DNA of 64,000 bases, taken from assembly GCA_036873755.1 (NCBI GenBank), contig JAVTVY010025113.1, positions 1 to 64,000 of the forward strand, given 5' to 3'. Of the stretch, positions 14,628 through 25,162 are shown piece after piece. This stretch comes from Hanleya hanleyi (Eukaryota > Mollusca > Polyplacophora > Lepidopleurida > Hanleyidae). The notes under the pieces were generated by a model. The model was not told the DNA's origin. It did no database searches and saw only the letters and a program-made list of their open reading frames with translations. The translations under genes were made by a program, and so were the position numbers. Each line of letters starts with the position of its first letter. Position 1 is the first letter of the stretch.

Positions 14628-15896
14628 TCAATAGTTCGTCAACAAGACTTGTTTGAATTCATCATCATCTTTCCGTCCCTGGTGCACATAGATGTACGTA
14701 ATAATCTCTTCACGTGGAATTTTGGGAGGGCAGGCCGCTACCACTGCCAGGGCAATTTGCGCCTCGGTCACAGCCTGTAGTGCCTCAGTGATCAGTGCGT
14801 ATGAGGGTACACTAGTGTTCTGTGGAATTTGAGGTCTGATCAGATCCAGGACTGTGTCGATGTACTTCTGATAAATATAGTGAGACACCTGGTAGGTCAG
14901 AGCTTGACGAATTGTACTGGCAAGACTCTGCAACTTCCGCCAGGCCGTTAATTTCAAGGTGACACCCTGAGGACAAGCAACAAGCTCTTGCGTATCTAAC
15001 CGCATTCGCCATTTTCGAATATGCACCAGGAGCTGGTCGTTGAAATAAGCACAACTCACAAAGAGGTCCTCACCCACTTGAAATTTCGCTTCGTCATTCC
15101 CCTGGTCGCGAATAACCGCATCGATGGCGTAATCAAGGGTCTCCAGTTTTTGCCAGGTGTCTAAGTTCATGGTAATATGCTTACCGGGTCTGTCGTTAAA
15201 GCCCGCTGCATTAAAATGCACTTCTTCGTCTTTCACACTCACAGTTAAATAGGGTGAGAGCTCCCAAATGTCTGTGTGAGCTGCCTGGTAAGCCTCTTGG
15301 ATAAGGTTGTTGATCTCCTGGACAGACATAGGAAGTTCTACCTCTTGTTTCACTTGCTGGGGTACTACTGGCTGCTCAATCACACGTATTTCTAACGGTG
15401 TTAGTCGGGGGCGTTTGGGTCGTCCAGCGCGTTTCACAGATGTACTCTCTGGGCTAGTGTGCGTACGTTTGCTAGCTGTACGCTCTTCGGTAGTGTCCAT
15501 CACTAAGATATCATCATCTACAAGGGGAATTTCAAGTAGATCGGCTAGCTCGTCATTTCTCGTGATCTTCAACCCCTCCACGAAGGCTGGAAATGCATTG
15601 GAACCACGGCGCAGTAGACCGTCGATGAGAGCTCTGTTTTGTCGTGAAGGAGTGTTCTCCGCCATGATATCTTCGACACCCTGTTTCAGAAGTATGTTTT
15701 CCTGCATAAGGAAATCACATAGTTCAGCCACATGCTCCATCTCATCAACGAGGCGAGGACGGTTCTTTTGAAGCGTGACTAGGTCGGCTGAATTCATCAT
15801 GAATATGGGCTCAGGCTGGTGAGTAACTGCTACCGTGTAAAAGTCTGGTGAATTTGCACTGGTAAAAGTGAAAAAAGTAAAAGGTTCACAGCTCAT
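14628..15896 (-). CDS. CARD-PC4 fusion protein
   Basis: 422 aa from the ATG at 15896 (the open frame reaches 15905 only through a TTG). A start at the Met at residue 33 or 34 would still include the whole first domain. Residues about 36-122 are a caspase recruitment domain of the caspase/CRADD type ('RPRLVDEMEHVAELCDFLMQ', 'QGVEDIMAE', 'RRGSNAFPAFVEGLK', 'DELADLLE'). An AT-hook/NLS-like 'KRAGRPKRPR' follows at 155-164. Two PC4-like units lie at about 215-262 ('MNLDTWQKLETL') and 271-334 ('FQVGEDLFVSC', 'LLVHIRKW', 'VTLKLTAWRKLQSL'). The C-terminal 88 residues are unrecognised. CARDs mediate assembly of apoptosis and inflammation complexes and PC4 binds ssDNA. A decoy or a DNA-linked death-fold adaptor is inference. 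No stops or frameshifts. Confidence 0.85.
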   Translation of the reverse strand: MSCEPFTFFTFTSANSPDFYTVAVTHQPEPIFMMNSADLVTLQKNRPRLVDEMEHVAELCDFLMQENILLKQGVEDIMAENTPSRQNRALIDGLLRRGSNAFPAFVEGLKITRNDELADLLEIPLVDDDILVMDTTEERTASKRTHTSPESTSVKRAGRPKRPRLTPLEIRVIEQPVVPQQVKQEVELPMSVQEINNLIQEAYQAAHTDIWELSPYLTVSVKDEEVHFNAAGFNDRPGKHITMNLDTWQKLETLDYAIDAVIRDQGNDEAKFQVGEDLFVSCAYFNDQLLVHIRKWRMRLDTQELVACPQGVTLKLTAWRKLQSLASTIRQALTYQVSHYIYQKYIDTVLDLIRPQIPQNTSVPSYALITEALQAVTEAQIALAVVAACPPKIPREEIITYIYVHQGRKDDDEFKQVLLTNY

Positions 15897-15899
15897 ACA

Positions 15900-16053
15900 A
15901 AACAAGCAAGCAGGCTGGATGACTGACTAGAGGTGAAGCAAGCAGGCAGGCAGGCAGGCAGGTAGGCAGACAGGGAGGCTGGTCAGGTCAGGTAAGTCAC
16001 AGTGCTACGCAAAGGTAGTGCATTGAATACACCCCTTTGCCTAAAAATCGACT
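15900..16053 (-). other. Probable 5' leader of the CARD-PC4 gene
   Basis: Contains a short (caggcagg)n microsatellite (15934-15985) between the TATA box and the start codon. No other feature. Confidence 0.4.
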
Positions 16054-16065
16054 CATTTTATACGT
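16053..16065 (-). promoter_or_regulatory. TATA box of the CARD-PC4 gene
   Basis: The minus strand reads gtataaaat (plus 16055-16063), about 160 bp upstream of the ATG and directly beside the YY1-motif array, the same order as at the plus-strand RING gene. Confidence 0.5.
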
Positions 16066-16073
16066 TTTTCTAC

Positions 16074-16440
16074 AGGCCGCCTTCTTGTACCCACCTCCCA
16101 CCACCCTCCAACCATGTGGTGGGAGGTGGGTACAAAATGGCGGCTACCCACCTCCCACCACCCTCAAACCAAGCCGCCATCTTGGACCCACCTCCCACCA
16201 CACATCCATCACGCATGCGCACAACGCCAGGGTGGTGGGAGGTGGGTACAAAATGGCGGATACCCACCTCCCACCACACGCCAAATGTGGTGGGAGGTGG
16301 GTACAAGATGGCGGATACCCACCTCCCACCACACTCAAACACGGCCGCCATCTTGTATCCACCTCCCACCACACACCCACACAGGCCGCCATCTTGTACC
16401 CACCTCCCACCACACATCCATCACGCATGCGCACATACAC
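16074..16440. repeat. Direct and inverted YY1-motif repeat array
   Basis: Seven copies of the unit GCCGCCATCTTGTACCCACC plus tcccacca, four in one orientation (16077, 16171, 16345 and 16386, with small changes) and three inverted (ending near 16144, 16252 and 16310). Adjacent inverted copies form hairpins around ccaaccatgtggtggg and cgccaaatgtggtggg. Two units are followed by catccatcacgcatgcgcac. It lies upstream of the CARD-PC4 promoter. Confidence 0.88.
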
Positions 16441-16443
16441 ACT

Positions 16444-16477
16444 TATGACGTCAATACAAGTTCTGCGCATGCGCAGT
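16444..16477. promoter_or_regulatory. CRE plus NRF1 motif pair
   Basis: TGACGTCA (16446-16453) and the palindrome TGCGCATGCGCA (16464-16475), 10 bp apart. The same pair recurs at 21307-21329. The motifs are textbook CREB/ATF and NRF1 sites. Use in vivo is not shown. Confidence 0.5.
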
Positions 16478-16479
16478 GA

Positions 16480-17002
16480 AGCGCTATTGACTCAATTGAC
16501 TCCTTGTATACTACTTACCGGTACGTGAGTGCCAATGGTATATTGTAATTGATGGTGAAAATGGAAAATTTCAAAATATCATAAATTTGACAAAAAATAA
16601 TATTTGATCTCACCAATAGCAGGTGGACATCTTCGACGCTAATTTAATAAACCTGCAAAGTTGCAGTAACATGCAGTCACTGGGAACAAATTTATTTAAG
16701 ATTCCAAGCCATAACAAAATTCAATCAAATGTTCGAATCATATTGGAATAAGAATAAGATTTGGGGAAACAGAAATTGAAACAACTGCACATTTATTTCA
16801 GTACTGGTAGGTGAAATTGCAGGAAACCTATGGGAGAAATTATTCTCCGTGGTATTCTAAAAGACGGGAATTCTGCTTTCACCTACAAACAACCAATTTT
16901 TTTCGGTTTTCCCAACACCTATAATAAGCTCATCAATTTGGCGCTATTATTACCAAATTCTCATTATTCAATAGCGCAGAAGATTCCGAATGTTTGCCAG
17001 TC
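16480..17002. other. No gene seen; likely host side of the viral block
   Basis: AT-rich unique-looking sequence without coding frames. No terminal repeat or target duplication marking the viral right end was recognised. Confidence 0.5.
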
Positions 17003-17006
17003 TTAA

Positions 17007-17451
17007 CCCTATCTGGCCTGGGCGATTTGAGGTGGGGGGGGGGGGAGAGAGATCGGAAAGTGCCTCTTCAATAATGCCATTTTGTGGCATATTTTTCGGT
17101 CAGATTTTTCGATTTTTTTATTTAGGCATTTTCTTCGCAAAAACTGCATGATAAATTAATAATCTGATACGAAATAAAATATATTTTACCCACTTTTCCA
17201 TGCAAAAAAGCACAAATTTTTAAGAAATCTGACGAAGACGTCATTTTTCTGGTACCCCACATGGGTGCCATTTTGAATTTACCCATGTTCCTCTGATCAA
17301 GGGTCATACAAATAGGCTCAAAATGACCCCAATATGACAAGCAACGGAGTATCAGCTCTCTTTTTTGTCGTTCCGGAGGTAGAAGCAAAAAAAAAACAAG
17401 AGGAGGCGGGGGGGGAGGGGGGGGGTGCCCCCCCTTCCAGGCCAGGTAGGG
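17007..17451. mobile_element. PiggyBac-like MITE, copy 1
   Basis: Begins ccctatctggcctgg and ends ccaggccaggtaggg, a terminal inverted repeat, flanked on both sides by TTAA (17003-17006 and 17452-17455), the piggyBac target. There is no transposase. It has a G-rich tract near 17410-17435. A second copy is at 29159-29714. Confidence 0.85.
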
Positions 17452-17789
17452 TTAATGTAGGAAATAAAAGATTATGTAGAATTAAAAAAAAAACAAGAAA
17501 AAAAACAATGCCCTTAAAATCAACAAGTTTAGGGCCAGTATTGCCAGCTATGGGAGCGTTGAGTTGATAAAATGACTAATTGCTAAGGTCCCATTAAACA
17601 ATCACTGGTTTGACAAAAGGTCGCCGACGGGTTTTATTATCTGATGGTCTTTCCGCCATTCTTGGTTAGCTCTAGTTTTCTATTGACTGTTATTATCTCA
17701 CTAAGCCTGCCACGACACAAATGTACTGATGCGATACGAGAGTAGTTGGAAGAAGACCGATTTCCGAGGGAAAATGAGGCTGAGGCGTT

Positions 17790-17940
17790 GCCATGGCGGC
17801 GTGACGTTACGATGACGTCATACCCGGTCACGTGACATCCGGGTCACAGGTTACATCCGGGTCACTATGACGTCACGGTTTGGCACCGTGCCAGCTGGCA
17901 TCGCGCCAAAGACGTCATGGACAATTACCCGGCGCAGTGG
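17790..17940. promoter_or_regulatory. GC-rich cluster of CRE and E-box motifs
   Basis: Two TGACGTCA sites (17813-17820 and 17868-17875), a cacgtg (17829-17834) and a repeated acatccgggtcac occur within 110 bp. It looks like a promoter or a transposon end. No gene start is recognised beside it. Confidence 0.4.
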
Positions 17941-20430
17941 ACAATGACCTGGCACCGTCAAGCAAGAGTTATCTGCCCCTACATAAGACCCCAGTGACTT
18001 CCAATGTTAATCCCAGGGGAATGCCTGTATGGGGTATAGGGGTGGTCATTAGGTCTTTCCATTTCCAATGGAAATACCTTATTGTTATTCTACGGATTAT
18101 TATATTATTATACTTCTTCTATCCAAATGCTTATTATCTAACAAAGTACTTGATCTACAGCTACAATATTTGGTACATGCGTAGAAGTCACTTCAAAACT
18201 GATCTCAGTGGTCATGATTTTTGACTTTGATCTTGACCTTATGACTTATTGGCTTGTAAAGTTGAAATCTCTTCTGCGAATATTGATGAAGCAGAGGGAA
18301 GGACGCGATTGAGACGTATAATATAAGCGTTTGAATGTATTTGCAACAGAATGAACCGACAAAATAAGTAGATCACCACTGCTGATATTGAGTTCTCTCC
18401 CCTGAAGTCGTTTTGCTTGTTAACAGAGTACAGCCAAAACTACTATGGAAATCCTCTCCAAGAAGACTTAATTGATTTGCATTTCTTAATTTTTTTTTCT
18501 TGATCACGTTTGGTTCTGTTCCGTTTTAACTTTTAACAGATCTTCAGGAAACCGGAGGTTTGGTAAATCTTATACATGGCCAAGCTACTGTCTGTCTTTC
18601 AAACAGTTACGTAACAATAACGAGTAGTTATCTCCCCTTTGATCGTTTTCAAAACCCGTCATTTTATAAGGAAATAAGCTAGGGCATTGATTTTCCTAGG
18701 CTTAATGAACACGTTAATTAACGAAAAGAATGTAACCTTAAATTTGACCTTTAAAACTCGACTTCGATCTTGACCTTTGAAGTGGTAAATATCCAAATAT
18801 CGAAAATACGACTTCCATTTTCTAGAAAACTAACGCACTGGGAGTGAAGAAACAATGTCACAGTAGTTGAACACAATAGTGACTTTATTTTTTCACTAAT
18901 TATAAAACGAACTGATATGACCTTGACCTTGAATATCGTTCCAGGAATCTGTGATTCAGTACATTTGTTCCCCATAACACAAGTATGACGTCACTGAATG
19001 TTTAACCTGACCTTGCCCCTGGTTTTTGAGATATGGACACCGACAGTTTTCTGACTACAGCGCCATAACTTGAAAACTGTTAGGAAATCTAACTAGAAAT
19101 TTGCACATGAATGTAGGTCATTACATGACGTAACAGAACATCAGTAGGACCCACAAAAAGATACCAGAAAGATTGGGAGATAATTAGTCATTTCTGAAAT
19201 TTTCGATTTATTCAAATTTTGCGAAAATTATGCATCCATGCATCACTATTTTTAGACACGATCGAGGGAATGTATATATGTTTTTACCTATGAAATTTCA
19301 AGAATATAGCTTTTAATAGGTTTAGAGATATAAAAAAAAACATTTTTCCCGAACTATTAAGCCGTTAAGTGGCCAGATGTTTTTGCTATAGCCATTCGAC
19401 TGTAGCACTCGAGGAACCAGGTGTTCCCAATTAAATAAACGTCGTGTTACATGACGGGGCTGGCTCAGTTTTGTAAACCTTTTATCTCTTGAACCGCAAT
19501 AGTTACGGACTTCTAATTTAATGCCTGTTACTTCCAATAATGCGTTCTTTCGTTGACAATGACTCCGTACCGGGAACATTAATTGTGGAAAACTTGAACA
19601 GTTACGAGAAAGCCGTTAATTTGAAATAATACAGCGTAGACAGAGGCTCAGCGATACTGGTACGCGAAAACAAACAAGGGGAATAACTAAAGGCGGAAGT
19701 GCGCGCGACTGTTCTTGAAGTACGCGCCATTGTTCTTCTGACAGCGAGCGTAGGAATATAGCTGTTTTCCAAGATGAAAGTGCCTAAAACGAGTGAACCT
19801 TTGCTGTCGCCGTTTATGTGGAATGTTCCGAGATGAAATACGAATGGATTGCACAAAGAAGGTAACTTGTAATTTAATAACAACACCCAGTCGACTAAAG
19901 TTGCGCGCCAGAATACGTGAGTGAAGCAGCTCACGACTGAATCTCGTGGTTGTTTCACGCGATTTGTAGATACTAAGCTGGTACAGGTATATATATATGT
20001 GTTTATTTGTGAAATTTCAAGATTGTAACGTTAAGTGTTTTGAAGATATAACAAAAAACATTTACCCCACTTCGTGTACGCTATTTGCGTATCAGCTGTC
20101 AGGTTAAACGCTTTCGATATTCAGTAGTAATTGATTTTATCCATCTAATTGTATAACGCCAGATCAGCTTCAAAGAGTTACTATTTGGTTCTTCATTGAC
20201 AAGGCCTGAAGACCTGTATGTAACCCGACACACCCATTCCTTTTCCGACTGTATCAACAGAGTCAACCCGCGATTGCAATTAACTGAACGTCGCTTTACA
20301 TGAGGAAAGGAGCTGCGAACCCGGATGAGCCCATGATGCATTATGTATATTTGTCAATTAAACGGATCATGTTCAATTATCACTATATCCATATCGCATA
20401 TGTAACACGATATGAATTTAATTTACAACG
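17941..20430. other. Gene-free stretch with dispersed nuclear-receptor half-site strings
   Basis: Repeated ttgaccttgacctt-like strings (for example 18225-18240, 18765-18780, 18918-18931 and 19008-19018) are typical of old transposable elements. Open frames here are short and lack coding character. Two similar segments with 'gaaatttcaagaatatagc' occur near 19290 and 20010. Confidence 0.55.
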
Positions 20431-20439
20431 AAAGGATAC

Positions 20440-20990
20440 CTTTGTCGGACCGTCATGGAAAGGCCGTGTTATTGTTCCAACAATATCTAGTTTTTTATTA
20501 TTTTTTTGTCTTGTGGACTTTACTATGAGGTGTAGCATCTTGTTTTCTTCTTCTCGCGATGGAAAACACGATGGGAGGTGTCTCCAAGCCATGCGGTGAA
20601 TTTTTATGAAAAGTTCAGGTAGGCCTGGGGTGGATGGGGTAGGTCCATACGGGCACAGTGGACAATGTAGGTCTCACTGGAAAACCCACGCATGGACATT
20701 TGCGGTATGGGATGTGGCGTCTTGTTTTCTTTATCTCGAGCTGTAAAACACGATGGGACTGGTCTCGAGGCCATGCGGCGAACTTTTTTGAAAAGTTCAG
20801 GTAGGCCTGGGGTGGACAGGGTATAGTCTATACTAGCACAGTGGACAATGTTTATCCCATTGGGAAACCCACTCATGGACATTTGCGGTATGGGTTGTCG
20901 CCCCTTGATTTCTTCATCACAAGCTGTAGAACACGATGGGAGGGGTCGCGAGGCCATGGGTTGAAATCTTCAGAAAAGTTCTGATGAAGC
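20440..20990. repeat. Roughly 182-bp tandem repeat, about three units
   Basis: The string aggcctggggtgga recurs 182 bp apart (20621 and 20803). The neighbouring 'aaaacacgatgggagg' and 'gaggccatgcgg' recur in the same register, with a third, more divergent unit to about 20990. Satellite-like. Confidence 0.75.
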
Positions 20991-21019
20991 ATGCGCCCTA
21001 GGCAGGCAGATCGAGTTGA

Positions 21020-21470
21020 ACGTTTTGGGTCCTGGTGGGCCCATAGTGGTCCGATTGGGTCGAGTGAGGTATCGTAGTGAAGCACTCCTGAGGTCCATCC
21101 AACTGGATTTGTGGGTCATGGAAGTAAGGCTATGGTGCGCATGCGCTGTAGAAAAAGGGCACTGGAATGGACGGGTGCGCATGCGCTGTAGAAAAAGGGC
21201 ACTGGAATGGACGAGGTTGATCCATTGTGGTCCGAATGAGTCGTGGGAGGTGTCATCGTGATGCACTCGTGGGGGATCGCATCACTGGATGTGTGTGGGT
21301 TGGAACTGACGTCATTCTGCGCATGCGCAGACAGGGAATTGTTGGAAAAGGGCATGGAAAGGGATGTTTTGGGGTTGAGGTGGACTGATAGTGGTCCGAA
21401 TGGATCGTGGCAGGTATCAGTGTGAAGCACTCCTCCAGACCGATCAAGTCATGGATGGGTGATTGTTTTC
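21020..21470. repeat. Tandem units related to the 13.8-14.4 kb viral-block array
   Basis: Units of the form 'ggtccgattgggtcgagtga' ... 'gtgaagcactcc' ... 'gcgcatgcgc' recur about three times, including two adjacent copies of gcgcatgcgctgtagaaaa (21128 and 21177) and a CRE/NRF1 pair at 21307-21329. Sequence and order match the NRF1-motif units at 13808-14380. Confidence 0.75.
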
Positions 21471-21592
21471 GCAGAAAATAGTTCCGGACTTTACAGCTGG
21501 TCAGTCGAAGAAATGGAAATGTTGTTGAGATAGTGAATCTCTCTATTTCAGGGAAGTAAACACCAAGGAAAGTAATCCAGTTGCTCCTTAGT

Positions 21593-21710
21593 AGCTACCG
21601 TAACCGCTAACGCCCTATCTTAACGCCTTATCGTAACGCTTTAACGCCCTATCTTAACGCCTTAACGCCTTATCCTAACGCCTTAACGCCCTAGCATTTT
21701 CAGGGAAAAC
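21593..21710. repeat. Short tandem repeat ttaacgcc(t/c)tatc
   Basis: About nine irregular copies of a 10-16-bp unit (taacgccctatct, taacgccttaacg). Confidence 0.8.
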
Positions 21711-22930
21711 CCGTTCTATTCATAGATCACTTGGGATTAGTAAAGAACGGGGAGTTTCGGAGGTGCAATGAGGAGCATTTGGAGAGATGAGAGCGTTTTC
21801 CATGCGTAGAGTTACCTGTGCGTGCGTGTGTAGAGGAGGAGGAGGAGGAAGAGGAGTGAGGAGGATGAGGACTGACTATATAGGCCTTATGAAGGTAGAA
21901 GGCTTTATTCACGAATGGTGAATTTTAAAGAAAGTTTGGGATGGAATATGAGAGTTCTGGGACTACTTTACTTGTTTTATATACATATCTGCTTATCATG
22001 CAAGAATATATTCGAAGGAATAGTATTTAATAAGCGCTTTTTAACTTACTGGGGAATAATTTGATCTTGAAATCAGCGATACACTGGACATTTATTTACA
22101 AGGGACCACTTTGCCCCTACATTTCTACGTGGTCCTTGGAACAACGGGGCGTGGCTTGCAAATGATAGGCATAAACTTCAATGCAAATGTTATATAATGT
22201 TATACAATGCTTCATTTACTTCATAATATAGCTTCTGATTACAGTCTAGAATATGGTGTTAATAAATTTTCTCTCACAGTAATATTAGTGTTGCAAAGAA
22301 GTATTCACTGGAAATGAATAACCTAAGCCCGGCATGTCTTGACAAAATGTTACAAGTTATTCTTATTGTACAGGTAACGAGCGGGATATGTAATTTGACA
22401 AGTTTGTTTTGGGGCAACAATGATCACTTCATGAAAACGTATACATAATACGCAGAAGTAAATATATGCCTGGCCTCATTGGTATCTTATACAGGTCACG
22501 GACTGTGCCGGTTCATGGACAGGTGGACAAAAGAGGAAGACTTGATTTCACACGTGCTGAATATTTATTATTATAATTCCCCAATAAATGGCAATCGCAT
22601 GCAAAGCGTTGTTTCAGGCTGGAATCCTGGAATGATATAAAGACGGACGTGAGGAACGTCTTCCGATCGTCTAGCGGCGAATGCAAAGATCGGGTTCCAG
22701 GCCTTACTATTTATGATATACAATTATGTATTCTGCAACACTTACACCTACGGTATTACACACTGATACCCGTGCAATTATTAGATGATTTAGCACGGTT
22801 AAGAACTTTGTGACGTATGAAATCTACACCCGTGATCTTGAAAACGCACAGGTGTTCACTCGGGAGAATCCATTTCACAGGGATGGTGATAAATGGCAGG
22901 ACAAACTCTCGTCTGCCTATACAATCGAAT
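21711..22930. other. No gene or clear repeat
   Basis: Includes a gga-rich microsatellite (21832-21870). No recognisable coding frame or RNA gene. Confidence 0.5.
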
Positions 22931-22941
22931 AAACAAATAGA

Positions 22942-23205
22942 ATGGATACCCTGCAATTAGGAACTTCAGTTTATTTTAAATGCAGAAAATGTATAATCGC
23001 AGATATTTACAAACCAATTACGACATACGAGTGTTACTGTTACACGATAAAAAGCAGATCAAGAGGAGACACAAGACGTGCTTTCAGATATGAATTATCA
23101 AGAGAAGCAGAGTTTGAAGAGTTCACGAGAGACTTAGATGATGAATCTCGTCTTGCTGTTCTAAATGAGACACAATACAAGTGTTATCAGCTGAACATCT
23201 GCTGA
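22942..23205 (+). CDS. Small open frame of uncertain status
   Basis: 87 codons from an ATG with fairly coding-like composition ('RREAEFEEF'-type charged helix and 'DLDDESRLAVLNETQYKCY' near 64-82; two CxxC-like pairs at the start). No family is recognised. A further frame at 23241-23444 contains protein-like text too, so this may be a degraded transposon gene. Low confidence. Confidence 0.25.
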   Translation: MDTLQLGTSVYFKCRKCIIADIYKPITTYECYCYTIKSRSRGDTRRAFRYELSREAEFEEFTRDLDDESRLAVLNETQYKCYQLNIC

Positions 23206-23906
23206 CGATGAGAAATTGAGAGATCTGGCTACCAAACGAAATGAACCAGGGACCGACAGGCAAACGAAATGGCGAGTCAAGCAGTAAGTTCGGAATCGGC
23301 AACGTGGCATACTGCGCTCAACCGATGGAAGTTAACAGGCTGGGTAACTTGATGCCGAATATCTCCAACGATGAAAACTTGAGTCGCCGTTGTCAACTAC
23401 TGTCACGCTTCAGCTTGAGGCGGGTGTGTCTATCATTGATGTGATGTCAGAAGCTATGCGCGGAAACCGTCTTTTCCGAGGCTGCCGTAAATGAGTGAAT
23501 TATTGCTGGCTCTAAAACATCTAAAACAAGTGTGTCCACGTTATGTAACAGTAGCTCGACATGATGTTTCTAATTTCACATCTCTTCCACAATCATCACA
23601 TATTGGCGGTTTTTCCAAAATGTGAATGTTTCCAATATCACCTCACCATGAACATAAATTTTCTCCCTAGTTAAATAAATAATGGCAACATTTTTTATTG
23701 TTCGAGAAAAAGCTGTAAATTAGTATATATTACGGACGAAAATGTCCGTCTCATGTTCAACTGTTGGTTTCATCGTGAAATTGATTAAGAATGCCACCCA
23801 AATGGGCTTGTACGCATGTAAGTTTCACACACTCAGGTGAATTGATATTGGCACGCTGCCAACTGAGGCAGAAGGCACATTTCAACAAAGGGAAGAAAGG
23901 TGATTA

Positions 23907-24375
23907 CAGGCCTCCCATAGTGGAATAAAAACATAAAAATCATAAAATTTTGCCAAAAATGAATAAACAGCTTAAAATAGCATAAAATAATAAAAAGAAA
24001 ATCCGAATTTTTTGTTGAAAAAAAAATGGTCGGTTGACGAACTGCACTTAAAATCTCCGAAACCTGGTATGGGCATGCCCACGAGTATACTTTGTGTACC
24101 ACTTCGGAAGTAAGTAGAGAATGGTTTGTTCTACATGACATTGTTTACAATTTTTCATTACTAGCCCAGACTGAGTTGTCTCTAATATTCATCATTTTGC
24201 TGCCATACCTACAATCTGTATTCACTTTGACAAGTGAAATCCTATAAAAAAATAGATGACAAAAGCATAAAAAGCATAAAATTTCCTTGAAAATAGCATA
24301 AAATAATCATAAATTTTCACAAAAAATTGGCATAAAATCATAATTAAAATTCCTGAAAAGTGGCTGGGAAGCCTG
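23907..24375. mobile_element. hAT-like MITE
   Basis: Inverted ends caggcctccca (23907) and tgggaagcctg (to 24375), with an interior rich in 'cataaaatcataaaat'. No clear 8-bp target duplication was found. The classification rests on the terminal sequence type. Confidence 0.55.
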
Positions 24376-25080
24376 CGTTACCATATTTTCCCAACCTTTG
24401 AACGTATGCAGTGATACGAACCTAAATTCAACCTATATATTTGTGAACAGGTCGCTACTTTCAGTTTCACTCTTGAATGGGGCAGCAGGGTACGGTAGAT
24501 ATTTGTGAGTTACTAGTAAGGTACTGTTGTCAAGAACTTTGTGCCAAGTGTTGAAAAGCCATGGTTCTGGATATTGTTGTCACCAAACTTGGCTATTGTA
24601 CGCATTGTCTGATGTACTTTCAATTTAGTGTGACCGGTGAGAAGGCTAAGAATGTCCTGGCGAAGAGTGCCTCCTTTCCTATAGAAAATTATATAAGGAC
24701 AGACACTTATCGTTGTGAAGAGAAATGTCATAGCTAGGTAAGAAAATAGGAGCTGAACACTCTTACCCCCAGGACATTCTAAACCTTCACACCAAATGTA
24801 GCCATATACTGTCATATTAGGCCTATGTTCACTTCAGTATAGTCTGAGCTTCTATATTCGTCCCAGGTCTATCTTATTAAACTGAATTGCAACATATTTG
24901 ATACTTTGTTTTTACACTAATTCCTAATGTCCTTGGCAAATAAACTTCGCAACATTGTATCAGAAAGGCAGCTTTCAACACTGCAACATAGGCAGCAGCC
25001 TGTAGGTAGTCGAAAAGGCACACGGAAGTGAATTTTGTGTTAGGCCTATAATATCATTGCAAGTACGGTAGCTAGCAACA
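24376..25080. other. No gene seen
   Basis: One open frame (24513-24815, minus) has a hydrophobic stretch but no recognisable family or gene context. Confidence 0.45.
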
Positions 25081-25082
25081 CA

Positions 25083-25162
25083 TGTACATGTATAGCCCCA
25101 ACTGGGACCTAATGATATAATGACAGTATCATTAGGTCCCAGTTGGGGCTAGTACATGTACA
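25083..25162. repeat. Near-perfect 80-bp palindrome
   Basis: Arms of about 35 bp (tagccccaactgggacctaa and its complement, with outer tgtacatgta/tacatgtaca) around a roughly 9-nt centre. Probably a tiny foldback element. Confidence 0.9.

Noticed and set aside
22650..22710. tRNA-like sequence around gatcgggttcc
   Set aside because: No complementary acceptor or anticodon stems could be formed.
24513..24815. 100-codon frame with a hydrophobic stretch
   Set aside because: No neighbours, no splice or promoter signals and no family resemblance.
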